A stretch of DNA of 64,000 nucleotides from Candidatus Vallotiella adelgis (GTDB lineage Bacteria > Pseudomonadota > Gammaproteobacteria > Burkholderiales > Burkholderiaceae). The position numbers and the translations under genes were made by a program. Under the pieces are notes generated by a model, which had not been told where the DNA came from, did no database searches, and was given only the letters and a program-made list of their open reading frames with translations. Positions 13,009-23,238 of the stretch are shown piece by piece. Each line of letters begins with the position of its first letter. Position 1 is the stretch's first letter. The stretch is taken from contig NZ_CP047396.1 in assembly GCF_020541305.1 (NCBI RefSeq), positions 434,001-498,000 on the forward strand, given 5' to 3'.

Positions 13009-13911
13009 CTAGTAGGGTGAGCCAGAGCTAAGTGAATTAGTATTCCTCCTGTAAGACCAGGCAAACATTAGTGTTCCACTAATAATCATCGGCAAAGAAA
13101 GCAACTGCCCCATCGATAAATTGAAGGTGAGCAACCCCAAAAAGTCGTCCGGCTCACGAGTGAATTCAACACTAAAACGTGCTATGCCATAGCCAAGTAA
13201 GAAAATTGCTGAGACGGCGCCAGGTGGACGCGGCTTGCATGCGAAGCACCAGAGAACGATAAAGAGCGCTCCGCCTTCCAGTGCGATTTCATAAAGCTGT
13301 GACGGATGGCGCGGAAGCATTAGGTGGCGTTGAAATACTTCTAGTAAATTCCATTGCGCGACTTTCATCGGATGCGATGTGAACCACTTTAAATCTTCAT
13401 TGACTGCACCAGGAAATCCCATAGCCCACCAAGCATCTGGTGCAATGACGCGCCCCCACAGCTCGCCATTGATGAAATTACCGAGCCGTCCGGCTGCTAA
13501 TCCTGGTGGTACAATCGGCGCGATAAAATCAGTAACATGCAGCCACGTATAGTTGTATTGATACGCAAACATAAAGAGCGCGAGCGTTACGCCTAAAAAT
13601 CCACCGTGGAACGACATCCCACCTTCCCAGACTTTAAAAATATCAACTGGATGTCTAAGGTAGAAGTTAGCCTTGTAAAATAGTACGTAGCCTAGGCGGC
13701 CGCCGAGAATCGCACCTAATATGCTAAAAAATAGCATATTGTCGATATCGCGCCATGTCCAACCTTGCACCGAGACATGCGGCAGACGTAGCCGTAGCCG
13801 ACCGACAAAAATCGCCGTAGTAAATGCAACTAGGTACATCAATCCGTACCAGCGAATTGCGAGCGGTCCGAGGTGGACCGCAATAGGATCGAAATGCGGA
13901 TGAATCAGCAC
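13009..13911 (-). CDS. lgt: Prolipoprotein diacylglyceryl transferase
   Basis: Lgt transfers diacylglyceryl from phosphatidylglycerol to the lipobox cysteine of prolipoproteins in the inner membrane. The 300-residue protein has about seven hydrophobic segments, the FHGGFLG motif around residues 101-107 and the family signature [10 protein letters not shown] at 141-150. It is intact and of normal length. Together with lspA at 44902 it gives two of the three lipoprotein maturation steps. It is divergent from ilvD, an arrangement I recall in Burkholderia, although a regulator gene expected between them is not visible. Confidence 0.96.
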   Translation of the reverse strand: MLIHPHFDPIAVHLGPLAIRWYGLMYLVAFTTAIFVGRLRLRLPHVSVQGWTWRDIDNMLFFSILGAILGGRLGYVLFYKANFYLRHPVDIFKVWEGGMSFHGGFLGVTLALFMFAYQYNYTWLHVTDFIAPIVPPGLAAGRLGNFINGELWGRVIAPDAWWAMGFPGAVNEDLKWFTSHPMKVAQWNLLEVFQRHLMLPRHPSQLYEIALEGGALFIVLWCFACKPRPPGAVSAIFLLGYGIARFSVEFTREPDDFLGLLTFNLSMGQLLSLPMIISGTLMFAWSYRRNTNSLSSGSPY

Positions 13912-14565
13912 GATAAGAACTTAAGATTAGTTAATGCTAAATAATTAATAGGGTAAGCACGAACATCGATAAAACCCGCCAGCACTAGGATGGCGATTCT
14001 CATGCGCTACAAATTGTAAGGCGATTTCGGCGCAACTCGCACAATTTGTCTTCCGCTTGGCAATACATTGTGTTTAATGTCTGGGATAATACAAGCGATA
14101 TAGTGTTGACTATTATATTAACTGAGCGAGAGAAGTAGATATGACGGTGTATCACATAACGAGAAACAATGAGCAAAATCACGCTACCACCAGTGCGTTA
14201 CGTTAATCTTGATATGAGTCGTCCCGAACAGCTAGAGGGTAATGCGTGGACAATATTTGCCGAATTACCGCAATAGGGCAAACAGAATAATAGCCAATGC
14301 TAGCAGGTGCAGCGCATGAGTAGTGTCCACTCAACTGAGCATCTGTCTAGTGTGTCCAAGTATGCACGCCGAGTGCTAACTCAGCTGAAATGCTATTTTC
14401 AGGACATCGCAATAAAGCACCAACCCTATTTACTCAAGTCGCAGGATATATACGAGTTTATATGAAAACTCATATATTTTACGACCTTATTATCCTAGAA
14501 TAATATTCAGATATGTGATTTGCGTCGCTGCATGCTGTCATACAAAGCCATAAGAGGTCTACACT
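13912..14565. other. Divergent region between lgt and ilvD
   Basis: These 654 bp contain one short possible gene fragment (14169-14276) and an imperfect hairpin at 14448-14477 (AGTTT/AAACT core with flanking ATAT pairs and one mismatch) about 90 bp upstream of ilvD. I cannot identify a regulator gene or an attenuator leader peptide. Confidence 0.5.
14169..14276 (+). other. Short open frame of 35 codons, possible gene fragment
   Basis: An ATG opens a frame beginning MSKITLPPVRYVNLDMSRPE and ending in a TAG after 35 codons. Amino-acid composition looks protein-like rather than random, in a region otherwise full of stops. I do not recognise a family. It may be the truncated 5' end of a dead gene. 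Confidence 0.25.
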
Positions 14566-16260
14566 ATGTTGTACAACCGTCGTTCGAAAAACATCACTCA
14601 AGGCATCGCGCGTGCCCCGAACCGCTCGATGTATTACGCCCTTGGCTATAAAGAAGAAGATTTCGATAAGCCGATGATTGGCATCGCTAACGGTCACTCA
14701 ACGATTACACCCTGTAATGCTGGGTTACAACGGCTTGCTGACGCAGCAGCTACCTCAGTTAAAATCGCTGGCGCCAATGCGCAGACGTTTGGTACGCCAA
14801 CTATATCGGACGGCATGTCAATGGGCACAGAAGGGATGAAGTACTCGCTGGTTTCGCGCGAAGTAATAGCAGATTGCATCGAAACCTGCGTCCAGGGGCA
14901 ATGGATGGATGGCATAGTAGTCATCGGCGGCTGCGATAAAAATATGCCCGGTGGAATGATGGCATTAGCCCGAATGAATGTGCCAGGTATCTATATCTAC
15001 GGCGGTACGATTCGTCCAGGTCACTGGAAAGGCAAGGATTTGACGATCGTATCGTCGTTTGAGGCAGTCGGTGAGTTTTCTGCAGGCCGTATGACGCAGG
15101 AAGACTTTGAGGGGGTTGAGCGCAACGCGTGTCCGAGCACTGGTTCGTGTGGCGGCATGTATACCGCGAACACGATGAGCTCGTCGTTCGAAGCGCTTGG
15201 TATGTCACTTCTATACTCGTCTACGATGGCCAATCCAGATGACGAGAAGGTAGAATCCGCTGCCGCTTCAGCACACGTACTGGTTGAAGCGGTCAAAAAT
15301 AATCTGAAGCCGCGCGACATTATCACACGCCAATCGATTGAAAACGCCGTATCGCTAATCATGGCAACCGGCGGATCAACTAACGCAGTACTGCACTATC
15401 TAGCTATTGCAAACGCCGCCGAAGTTGAGTGGACGATTGATGATTTTGAACGCATCCGCAAGCGCGTGCCAGTAGTCTGCAATCTGAAGCCATCCGGTCA
15501 ATACGTGGCTACTAACTTACATCGAGTCGGCGGCATTCCTCAAGTTTTAAAGCTCTTACTGGAAGCCGACTTACTGTGCGGCGACTGCATGACAATTACT
15601 GGTAACACAATTTCTGAGGAACTGAGAAACGTACCAAGCCAACCTTGTCTTGATCAACAAGTAATTTTCCCAATCGAAAAAGCCCTATACAGCGAAGGAC
15701 ACTTGGCGATTCTAAAAGGCAATCTAGCTGAATCAGGCGCAGTCGCAAAAATCACAGGTCTGGACACCCCAATTATCACGGGGCCGGCCCGCGTGTTCGA
15801 TGATGAACAAAGTGCGCTTGAGGCAATTCTGTCGGACCGTATTAAAGCTGGCGACATAATAGTACTGCGCTATCTCGGCCCGAAAGGTGGGCCTGGCATG
15901 CCAGAAATGCTTGCACCAACCTCCGCAATTATTGGCAAAGGACTGGGTAAATCAGTCGGGCTGATTACTGATGGACGGTTCTCCGGCGGCACTTGGGGCA
16001 TGGTTGTTGGCCATGTGGCCCCAGAAGCGTTTGCAGGTGGTACAATTGCATTAGTGCAGGAAGGCGACTCGATTACGATAGACGCTCATAAACTTCTACT
16101 GCAATTAAACGTTGACCTGGCTGAACTGGCGCGACGACGCGCCGCATGGACTCAACCCGAGCCGCGTTATATTCACGGTGTACTTGCTAAGTATGCTGAG
16201 CTCGCTGGCCCAGCTGACAAGGGTGCCGTCACAGGACGGATTCACCAAGCGAAAACTTGA
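14566..16260 (+). CDS. ilvD: Dihydroxy-acid dehydratase
   Basis: IlvD dehydrates 2,3-dihydroxy-isovalerate or -methylvalerate to the 2-keto acids that precede valine, isoleucine and leucine. Pantoate synthesis also draws on ketoisovalerate. The 564-residue protein has the Fe-S-associated cysteines C50, C123 ([10 protein letters not shown]) and C194 ([11 protein letters not shown]), and the C-terminal signature [18 protein letters not shown]. The start is set by an AGAGGT box about 8 bp upstream. It is intact and full length. No other branched-chain gene is in the window, so whether it serves a full pathway here cannot be seen. Confidence 0.96.
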   Translation: MLYNRRSKNITQGIARAPNRSMYYALGYKEEDFDKPMIGIANGHSTITPCNAGLQRLADAAATSVKIAGANAQTFGTPTISDGMSMGTEGMKYSLVSREVIADCIETCVQGQWMDGIVVIGGCDKNMPGGMMALARMNVPGIYIYGGTIRPGHWKGKDLTIVSSFEAVGEFSAGRMTQEDFEGVERNACPSTGSCGGMYTANTMSSSFEALGMSLLYSSTMANPDDEKVESAAASAHVLVEAVKNNLKPRDIITRQSIENAVSLIMATGGSTNAVLHYLAIANAAEVEWTIDDFERIRKRVPVVCNLKPSGQYVATNLHRVGGIPQVLKLLLEADLLCGDCMTITGNTISEELRNVPSQPCLDQQVIFPIEKALYSEGHLAILKGNLAESGAVAKITGLDTPIITGPARVFDDEQSALEAILSDRIKAGDIIVLRYLGPKGGPGMPEMLAPTSAIIGKGLGKSVGLITDGRFSGGTWGMVVGHVAPEAFAGGTIALVQEGDSITIDAHKLLLQLNVDLAELARRRAAWTQPEPRYIHGVLAKYAELAGPADKGAVTGRIHQAKT

Positions 16261-16906
16261 GCAGGCTTTTCCCTAGAGCCGGTACAGTTGCATCATACTG
16301 CCGACTTTGATAAAAATTCTGTCGGCGTAATTAGGTGAGATCTGACAAAGACTATGTCAACCACCCTGACGAATCGTCAATACCTGCAGTGTAAGATGAT
16401 TGATAAAGGTTCGTCAGAATATAGAGTAATAAGTGATGTCAGCTAACGCTTAGATTACAGAAGTCAAGTAAGCGATCGCACTCGCAAAATCAATCGGTGC
16501 TAGCCCATCTCTACATGCAGCATCATTGCGTTTCCTATTTGCTACTCTAATTTTATATCAAACATCGGAACATGGCGAATATAGATCGACCTATTAGTCA
16601 ACCGCAAGCCAGATGAATAGCCTGCGAGCACTGCGCATTATATCCTGATGCCGGTCTCAGGAACAGGCAGTTTTTCGATGACACGGTCAATAGTCAGTCG
16701 TCAACCATCTGACGCCTTACGCGTATAAATATAAATGGCACTGATTTTCAGTAGATGAGGAGGTTTTCGGGTAGCATCGTTGCTTCGAGGTCTCTCAAGC
16801 GAGCCACTGACCAGAACGTCTAGCGATCTGAATAGATTTTGCGCTCAGGTCAGATATCGCTCATCTGTAGTTAATACAGCATTTGGTATCGAACTAACGT
16901 TTACTA
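16261..16906. other. Convergent spacer between ilvD and holC
   Basis: About 650 bp with no supportable gene. In Burkholderia valS lies downstream of holC, but no valyl-tRNA synthetase sequence is visible here. No clear terminator hairpin is seen. Confidence 0.5.
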
Positions 16907-17320
16907 TCAGCCCTGCTGATACATATTTAGTATGTAACCGCGGTCCCGATAGACACGGTACCGCTTACGGCCGGCCATAAGCTCGCTCTCTTCTTTGCTA
17001 ATAACCTCAAGCAACCGATTGAAACGCGAAAATTGAGGCGACACTGCGCTGCCTAAGTTCAGTAAGACGGCGTAGTGTGGCGCCTGATTTACGTCAATGG
17101 TCAGCACTACTGGCGTTTCATCGGCTAGTGGTGAGCTAGCCATACAATGCGGGATAAAGTCCAGCGGAAAAAATGTCCATAGCCACTTATCAAAAGTGCG
17201 TAGCAGATCAAGCTGGCCCAGCACAACGAGTGGCTGCGCGGCCTGGTAGGCTTTGCGGGCTAGCCGGCAGGCATAGATTAGTGGATCTGAAACATTGGTA
17301 TGAAAGTCTACACGAGTCAT
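16907..17320 (-). CDS. holC: DNA polymerase III chi subunit
   Basis: HolC is the clamp-loader-associated chi subunit that contacts single-strand binding protein. The 137-residue protein starts MTRVDFHTNVSDPL and contains the conserved core AYQAAQPLVVLGQLDLLRTFDKWLW split over about residues 26-50, then FIPHCMAS and a C-terminal half with RYRVYRDRGY. The length is typical. It follows pepA on the same strand with a 54 bp gap, the usual pepA-holC order. It is a fast-evolving accessory subunit that is often lost in the smallest symbiont genomes, so its retention suggests moderate reduction. Confidence 0.88.
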   Translation of the reverse strand: MTRVDFHTNVSDPLIYACRLARKAYQAAQPLVVLGQLDLLRTFDKWLWTFFPLDFIPHCMASSPLADETPVVLTIDVNQAPHYAVLLNLGSAVSPQFSRFNRLLEVISKEESELMAGRKRYRVYRDRGYILNMYQQG

Positions 17321-17374
17321 TGATAGTCTAAGTTTCGCTGGTTTACTAATACGGCTAGATGTACTCTAGCGACA

Positions 17375-18892
17375 TCACTTAGCCCAATCGATAAGGAATT
17401 GTGTTAGCAGCGAAACAGGGCGTCCGGTTGCGCCCTTTTTACTGCCACTCTTCCACGCTGTGCCTGCGATGTCCAGATGCGCCCATGGGTAGGTCTTCGT
17501 AAAATGTGAGAGAAAACATGCAGCAGTCACGCTACTGGCCGGACGCCCACCAATATTAGCCATATCTGCGAAATTTGACTTTAACTGCCCACAGTATTCG
17601 TCATCTATTGGCAACCGCCACGCGGGATCTAACGCATAACGGCCAGCTGCTAGTAGTCTATCGGCTAATGCGTCGTCTTTCGAAAATAAGCCACTATTGT
17701 GGCTGCCCAGCGCAATCACGCAGGCGCCAGTCAGCGTCGCAATGTCAATTACAGCGGCTGGTTTAAAGCGCTCGGCGTATGTTAGTGCATCGCATAGTAT
17801 AAGTCGCCCCTCAGCATCAGTATTCAGGATCTCGATCGTTTGGCCGGACAGACTAGTCACAATGTCGCCAGGTTTATTCGCATAACCGCTCGGCATGTTT
17901 TCGCAAGTTGGAATTAGACCAATAATGTTTAGTTTTAAGCCCATCTCAGCAATCGTGCGAAACGTGCCGAGCACTGAGCCAGCACCGCACATGTCGTACT
18001 TCATCTCATCCATGTTTTCGCCCGGCTTAATTGAGATGCCACCCGAGTCGAACGTAATACCCTTACCAATCAGCACTACCGGTGCTTGTTTTTCCCCAAA
18101 AGGCTGGTACTGTAGAATAATGAATTGCGGCAGCTGTGGCGAGCCCTTGGCGACCGATAGAAACGCACCCATTCTCAATGCCTCAATCTGTTGCCGATTG
18201 AGCACCTCAACCATTAAATTCCAGTCCTTCGCTAGTTGTTTCGCAACATCAGCTAAATAAGTGGGAGTGCAAATATTACTCGGTAAGTTGCCTAGCTCGC
18301 GGGTTAAATCTATACCATTAGAAATTGCTATACCCTCTTTTAGCGCAATGCGTGCCACCTTCTTGTCTCCGGGGTTCACCACTACAATGACCCGCTTTAT
18401 TGCACTACCATGAGGCTCATCAGCCGCTGGACTAGACTTAGTCCGCGTATATTGGTAAACCAGCTCTCGTAGCGTTAACACGCTCATGCGTGCACTCCAG
18501 CCACTATTTCGGTCGTTGACAGTTACCTGAGTCAGCATCCACATCACGCTAGTTGTACGCGTAGCTAATACCGCATGCCATGCTGCGCGCGCCACGTTTG
18601 TGAATGTCTTCGGATCTAGCGCATCCGGCTTGCCGAGACCTACTAGCAATACTCGCGATGCTCCAACACCATCTACCTCATGCAACATTAGCGTTGCACC
18701 GGTTTTTCTACCCAGATCACCGCTTTTGACTAAACGTCTGACCAGACCATTAGTTATAGAATCAAGTCTTTTTGCAGCACCGAACAGGGTTTGTGCGTCG
18801 AACACGCCCACTACAATGCAATCCGACTTTGCGTCGAGCAAGGTGCTGTCCGCGGCTTTATTCCAATCACAGGCTTCTGTGCTAAAGTCCAT
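17375..18892 (-). CDS. pepA: Leucyl aminopeptidase (M17, cytosol aminopeptidase)
   Basis: PepA is a hexameric two-metal aminopeptidase that trims N-terminal residues in peptide turnover. The 505-residue protein has an N-terminal domain to about residue 170, then the catalytic domain with metal ligands K277 and D282 in [11 protein letters not shown] and the M17 signature NTDAEGRL at 357-364. The C-terminal [11 protein letters not shown] and [11 protein letters not shown] motifs are intact. It is divergent from lptF with about 180 bp between starts, matching the Burkholderia and E. coli context. In E. coli PepA also binds DNA; nothing here tests that. Confidence 0.96.
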   Translation of the reverse strand: MDFSTEACDWNKAADSTLLDAKSDCIVVGVFDAQTLFGAAKRLDSITNGLVRRLVKSGDLGRKTGATLMLHEVDGVGASRVLLVGLGKPDALDPKTFTNVARAAWHAVLATRTTSVMWMLTQVTVNDRNSGWSARMSVLTLRELVYQYTRTKSSPAADEPHGSAIKRVIVVVNPGDKKVARIALKEGIAISNGIDLTRELGNLPSNICTPTYLADVAKQLAKDWNLMVEVLNRQQIEALRMGAFLSVAKGSPQLPQFIILQYQPFGEKQAPVVLIGKGITFDSGGISIKPGENMDEMKYDMCGAGSVLGTFRTIAEMGLKLNIIGLIPTCENMPSGYANKPGDIVTSLSGQTIEILNTDAEGRLILCDALTYAERFKPAAVIDIATLTGACVIALGSHNSGLFSKDDALADRLLAAGRYALDPAWRLPIDDEYCGQLKSNFADMANIGGRPASSVTAACFLSHFTKTYPWAHLDIAGTAWKSGSKKGATGRPVSLLTQFLIDWAK

Positions 18893-19075
18893 CGTGCTTA
18901 TCCTCGGCTAGAATTTCAGTCTATTAATCGATGTAAATTACGATTATCCGCTATTTCTTTGACTACAGCGTTGCTATCGCCGGATATCCTACTGTAGTAG
19001 ATTACTCTACACGCGCAACGCGAACACTGTCATTGTTCAATGCGGCAGTCGAGATACAAACATGATGTTGACCAA

Positions 19076-20176
19076 ATGATTCTTGAACGTGCCTTGCGGC
19101 GCGAACTTACCTATACAGTCGGTGCAACTTTTTTTGTGCTGCTTGCCCTCGTATTAACTACGATGATAAGCCGTATCGTCGGCTTTGCTGCCTTGGGTGA
19201 AATCGATCCCTGCGACGTCGTCGTGCTAGTTGGTTTGACTATGATTAGCTATCTGGCAGTAATGCTGATTGCGACGCTATTCATATCTATCCTCTTCGTA
19301 CTAACGCGTTGGTATCGCGACTCCGAGATGGTAATCTGGCTTTCGTCTGGCATGAGTTTGACTCAATTAATTAAGCCGATCATAGTATTTGCCGCGCCAG
19401 TTATTGGGCTGATTACTTTTTTTGCATTCGTTGGATGGCCATTAGCAAACAAGCAAAGCAAGCTAATCCGCGATCGCTTCCAGCAGCGCGATGAAGTGTC
19501 ACTGCTCGTACCCGGCCAGTTTCTCACATCCACCACAAACCATCGGGTGTTCTTCATTGAGAAGATAAGCCTCGATCAAAAACGCGTCGAAAACATATTC
19601 ATGACCAGCACAGAAAACGGCCAAGTTAATGTTGTTGTATCGCAAGCCGCTCATACGGAAATTCACTCGAATGGTGACCGTTTTGTTGTGTTGGAGAACG
19701 GACATCGCTACAGTGGGGAACTAGGCAAGCCTGATTTCCGAATCATGGAATTCGCACACTACGGGGTAAAAATCCAGACCCAACAACTAGTGAACCGGCG
19801 GCCGACGGCGAGCAGTATGTCAACAGTCGCGCTTCTAAGTGAACCGAATAATACCAATCTGGCAGAGTTCGCGTGGCGGACCGGCCTTCCGTTGACCGCG
19901 CTAAACCTGATGCTGCTAGCGATTCCGCTTGCATACCAAAACCCACGGCGCAGCCGTATGATTAATTTATTGCTTGGGGTGCTTATCTATCTCATGTATT
20001 CAAATCTGATGAACTTAGTTCAAGCCTTGATTGAACAAGGCACAATTGGATTCTTAACTGGGCTACTAGGACTGCATCTGATCGTCTCAGCGATCGTCGC
20101 CTTCATGTTTTGGTTGCGCGTTCGCAACTATCTATTTCTGAAGAGATCAGCTCTGCGCACAGGATCCAGATGCTAA
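19076..20176 (+). CDS. lptF: LPS export ABC transporter permease LptF
   Basis: LptF with LptG forms the inner-membrane channel that extracts lipopolysaccharide for transport to the outer membrane. I place the start at the ATG at 19076 (366 residues, MILERALRRELTYTV), as in the family, rather than the open frame at 19040. Three N-terminal hydrophobic segments (about 12-115), a periplasmic beta-jellyroll region (about 120-260) and three C-terminal segments fit the LptF fold. Its stop is 3 bp before lptG, so they are one operon. With lpxK and kdsB nearby it indicates a maintained LPS outer membrane. Confidence 0.95.
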   Translation: MILERALRRELTYTVGATFFVLLALVLTTMISRIVGFAALGEIDPCDVVVLVGLTMISYLAVMLIATLFISILFVLTRWYRDSEMVIWLSSGMSLTQLIKPIIVFAAPVIGLITFFAFVGWPLANKQSKLIRDRFQQRDEVSLLVPGQFLTSTTNHRVFFIEKISLDQKRVENIFMTSTENGQVNVVVSQAAHTEIHSNGDRFVVLENGHRYSGELGKPDFRIMEFAHYGVKIQTQQLVNRRPTASSMSTVALLSEPNNTNLAEFAWRTGLPLTALNLMLLAIPLAYQNPRRSRMINLLLGVLIYLMYSNLMNLVQALIEQGTIGFLTGLLGLHLIVSAIVAFMFWLRVRNYLFLKRSALRTGSRC

Positions 20177-20179
20177 CTG

Positions 20180-21328
20180 ATGCGCCTCTACGAAAGATAC
20201 TTTGCTAAGCAAATCTACTTGACCTTTGCTTTCGTCTTATTTGCATGCTCAGGATTATTTTTCTTCTTCGATCTGATTAGCGAACTGAATTCCTTGCGGC
20301 ACGGCAACTATAAGTTTAGCTATGCGATACTGCGTGTGATGCTGCAAATGCCGTCTCGGTTCTATGAGATCATCCCGGTTGTCACGCTAATTAGTGCTAT
20401 CCATGTGTTCGCGCAAATAGCAGCTAGTTCTGAGTTCACGATTTTTCGCGTCTCGGGGCTATCTACGCATCGTGCACTCGGCTCGATTCTAAGAATCGGT
20501 GTGCCTATCGTGGTGCTGACATTCGTGATTGGAGAAGTGGTTACCCCCTACACTCATCAGTTATCAGAACGCGTATGTTCGAAGATGTTGAGCCCATCAG
20601 CATCAAGCCAGGTCCGATCAAGTGTATGGGTTAAAGATACACTATCAGGCAATGGTAAAACTGCCTACATTACACGCTTTATAAGTGTGAGAGAGATAAA
20701 GCCTGATGCGACTATTGCAAATATTCTAATCTATGAATTTGATTCACGGTTCCGTCTTGCAAGCGTGCGCACTGCTAACAGTGGATGCTACGTTCGGCCA
20801 GGTCAGTGGCTGCTCTATAATGTTACAGAAACCCGGCTGCACAATATATCACCAGCTTCTTCGACAGATAAGGATGTACTCAATCCCGTATATAGGTCCG
20901 AGAAAGTCTCAATGCCAAAGTATCAGATGCACTCTTCACTAACACCGAAAATCTTATCAGTATTGCTGATCACGCCGGATCGAATGTCGATAACGAATCT
21001 ATTGTTATACGTGAAACATTTACGCGATAATCACCAGAATACGCAACGCTATATCATAGCCCTGTGGAGCAAGGTTTTTTATCCATTCGCAGTATTGGTC
21101 ATGTTGGTGCTGTCGCTGCCATTTGCCTATCTACACACAAGCGCAAGAGTCGTCGGCATCAAGGTGTTTGCCGGCATCATGCTTGGCATAAGCTTCCAGC
21201 TGCTTAATACGATATTCGCGCATATCGGAATGCTCAACACTTGGCCCGCACTCTTCACGGCAGCAATACCAGTCCTAATTTATCTTGCATTAGGATTGCT
21301 CGCGCTTCACTGGATTAACCACCACTGA
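20180..21328 (+). CDS. lptG: LPS export ABC transporter permease LptG
   Basis: LptG is the partner of LptF in the LptB2FG exporter. The 382-residue protein begins MRLYERYFAKQIYLTF and shows the family pattern of three membrane segments, a periplasmic domain (about 125-270), and three more segments ending in ALGLLALHWINHH. The IHVFAQIAASSEFTIFR segment, about residues 73-90, is the conserved cytoplasmic coupling region. It is the second gene of the lptF-lptG operon. A 10 bp perfect hairpin lies 72 bp after the stop. Confidence 0.95.
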   Translation: MRLYERYFAKQIYLTFAFVLFACSGLFFFFDLISELNSLRHGNYKFSYAILRVMLQMPSRFYEIIPVVTLISAIHVFAQIAASSEFTIFRVSGLSTHRALGSILRIGVPIVVLTFVIGEVVTPYTHQLSERVCSKMLSPSASSQVRSSVWVKDTLSGNGKTAYITRFISVREIKPDATIANILIYEFDSRFRLASVRTANSGCYVRPGQWLLYNVTETRLHNISPASSTDKDVLNPVYRSEKVSMPKYQMHSSLTPKILSVLLITPDRMSITNLLLYVKHLRDNHQNTQRYIIALWSKVFYPFAVLVMLVLSLPFAYLHTSARVVGIKVFAGIMLGISFQLLNTIFAHIGMLNTWPALFTAAIPVLIYLALGLLALHWINHH

Positions 21329-22580
21329 CGGTGTGATAAAAAGAGTAGCATCGTCAACATGACACAGTACAACTTACATCGTATAGCCTAGCCATGCGCG
21401 TGCTATTTGCTTTTGCAAATAGCATAGAGATTTTAAAGTCTATTGCGGTAAACTACCTTACCCTAGTTCGCAACAGATATTTTGCTAGACGGTTCGGTTT
21501 AGTCACAGTTTAATCTTCTGCTGAGTTAGAAATATATACAAGTGCTCAATCAATATTATTGAGCACTAAGTAATGCTCCACAACTTCGCCTATTCCGCTC
21601 CTATAATCTTATTATTTAAACCAGCGCCGGAATAAGAAATTTACTTCTTGACTTAGACTATCTCTCGTTACAGAGCGTACTACTAATCGTTATGTCGTGG
21701 TAAATCCGTTTCTAAAAACGTCACTGACTTCAATTAACGTATTCATCGCATCCTGCATTGTCCGAGTCTATCTCGGAGGTTTTTGCTATAGCGACCCAAT
21801 GAGGGTTTGATTATATCATGCAGCACTAATTACTAATAATAATCCCTCCCCGATGCGTAGGAATTATCTATCGTGGTGGAAATGCGCTTAATATAATGTC
21901 TTCTGTTATCGTCTACACAGTGTGGTATCATCTAGTAATTTCTTGACTAGCATGCGCAACTGGTCACTGAGTAAGTTTTTGTAGAACTGTTATCTAATCA
22001 AGATAAATGTACTGCTCTGTGTATAACCATTTCCAAGATTGCATAAATCGAAATTGTATTAGTCACTAATCTTTTATGATTAGCTTTTTGGACAAATAAC
22101 AGAAAACTAATAAACGTATTCTTGGGCACATTTATCGACGACCATTGAATCGTAAACTAACATGTAATATAGCTTAGTCGTTTATATTCATCATGCGTTA
22201 ACGATGTGCTGCGTCGGTTTATTGCGCCGCAGCCCTTGATAATAATCTGAAATTTGCAAGATAAAGATATCATGAAACGTACACAACAACGGTGTTGTGC
22301 CATATGCTATTGCCCACCCCAAGGAAGAACTATCTTCCTGACGATATAAGAAGTACTACATACTAACAACTATAGCATGGCTCAGCACGGCAACTGCATC
22401 CGCAGATCAGTAGCATGCCTGCATAGATCATATTGAATGACATACTTGCCGAGCATATTGAATTACGCCATAATAGAAGCTAGAATTCTAAGTTGCATAA
22501 TACATTCGGTTTTAAAAAAATTAGAATTCTTATAAAGTAATAATCAGTAAAGCAGTATTAAAAACTGCTTAGTTATTTTT
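21329..22580. other. Gene-free region between lptG and tRNA-Leu
   Basis: About 1.25 kb with no supportable gene. It carries two perfect hairpins, at 21401-21424 and at 21541-21567 (arm AGTGCTCAAT). The promoter of the tRNA gene must be near the right end, but I cannot fix its elements. Confidence 0.5.
21401..21424 (+). terminator. Hairpin downstream of lptG, possible terminator
   Basis: Arms TGCTATTTGC and GCAAATAGCA with a TTTT loop form a perfect 10 bp stem 72 bp after lptG. There is no downstream T-run, so this is a candidate only. Confidence 0.4.
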
Positions 22581-22898
22581 GCCCGGGTGGTGAAATTGGT
22601 AGACACAGGGGACTCAAATAAATTTTGAGCCCTTTGAGGGAAACCCTAAAGGTGAAGTCCGTCAAACTCGGTAAAGACCCTGGACAAGTCCGAGTTCATG
22701 CCGAGCCAAGCCTTAGAGCCAATAAGTTCTTTGGAAGGTGTAGAGAGCAGACGGCGGGCACCTAAAGCCTAAAAGTCAAGGTGAAGGCGTGCTCCAGACT
22801 ACAAACGTTCTCTTGCGAGAGAACGGCGGCGAAAGCCGAAGTGGTAAGAAAATCCCCCGCCGAAAGGCATGCCGGTTCAACTCCGGCCCCGGGCACCA
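22581..22898 (+). tRNA. tRNA-Leu(CAA) interrupted by a group I intron
   Basis: The exons are 22581-22615 and 22849-22898 (85 nt in total, CCA encoded). Acceptor arms GCCCGGG and CCCGGGC pair fully. The D-arm contains AATTGGTAGACAC. The anticodon stem GGGGA pairs with TCCCC and the joined loop reads CTCAAAA, giving anticodon CAA. A long variable arm (CGCCGAAAGGCAT) marks a type II leucine tRNA, and the T-arm is GCCGGTTCAACTCCGGC. The 233 bp insertion after the first anticodon base is at the same position as the intron of cyanobacterial tRNA-Leu(UAA), whose start and 3' exon (AAAATCC) it closely resembles. It is the only tRNA I find in the window. Confidence 0.95.
22616..22848 (+). other. Group I self-splicing intron in the tRNA-Leu anticodon loop
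   Basis: The boundaries come from restoring the tRNA fold; the last intron base is G22848, as required. P1 pairs CTC of the exon plus AAA of the intron with TTTGAG at 22624-22629. P2 is a CCTTT/AAAGG hairpin at 22631-22652. P3 pairs CCGTC (22659-22663) with GACGG (22750-22754), P4 pairs CTCGG (22667-22671) with CCGAG (22701-22705), P7 pairs GAGCA (22745-22749) with TGCTC (22790-22794), and P8 pairs CACCT (22759-22763) with AGGTG (22779-22783). P9 elements include a GTTCTCT hairpin and a GGC-GAAA-GCC stem. The core GGTGTAGAGA..AGACGG matches the Azoarcus tRNA-Ile intron as I remember it. No homing endonuclease is encoded. Confidence 0.93.
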
Positions 22899-23238
22899 AT
22901 CAATATTTTTGGAATCGAGATATTCGAAAAAACTGTAAAGATCTGATGTCTCAGAGAGTTTAAATGAATGTTTGAACTTGCCGAAGTTATAAAGAATTCA
23001 AGATTTAGAATATAATATTGCTGGCTAATTTTTTATCTTGGATTCAGATAGCCTAAAATAAACTATAACAATTCAAGATCAAGTGTTATGTAATAGAGCA
23101 CTCCAATCATTGGATATAGAGCATATACATCAAACACAGCTCGGTAAACTACCCCACGCCCGATGCCGCTATACTATTTTTCGAATCTAACAGGAAAACA
23201 CTGGGTCAACCTAATGCAAAACCATGACATCTGTGCTA
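22899..23238. other. Spacer between tRNA-Leu and the CNNM-family gene
   Basis: These 340 bp hold nothing that I can support. A short T-run (ATATTTTTGG) lies about 15 bp after the tRNA. Confidence 0.5.

Noticed and set aside
15021-15362. 113-codon frame antisense to ilvD, and many similar antisense frames
   Set aside because: They lie wholly opposite well-supported genes and show no domain pattern. They are shadows of the real coding strand.
22781-22963. 60-codon frame inside the intron and tRNA
   Set aside because: It crosses the catalytic core and the 3' exon and has no homing-endonuclease motif. It is explained by the ribozyme sequence.
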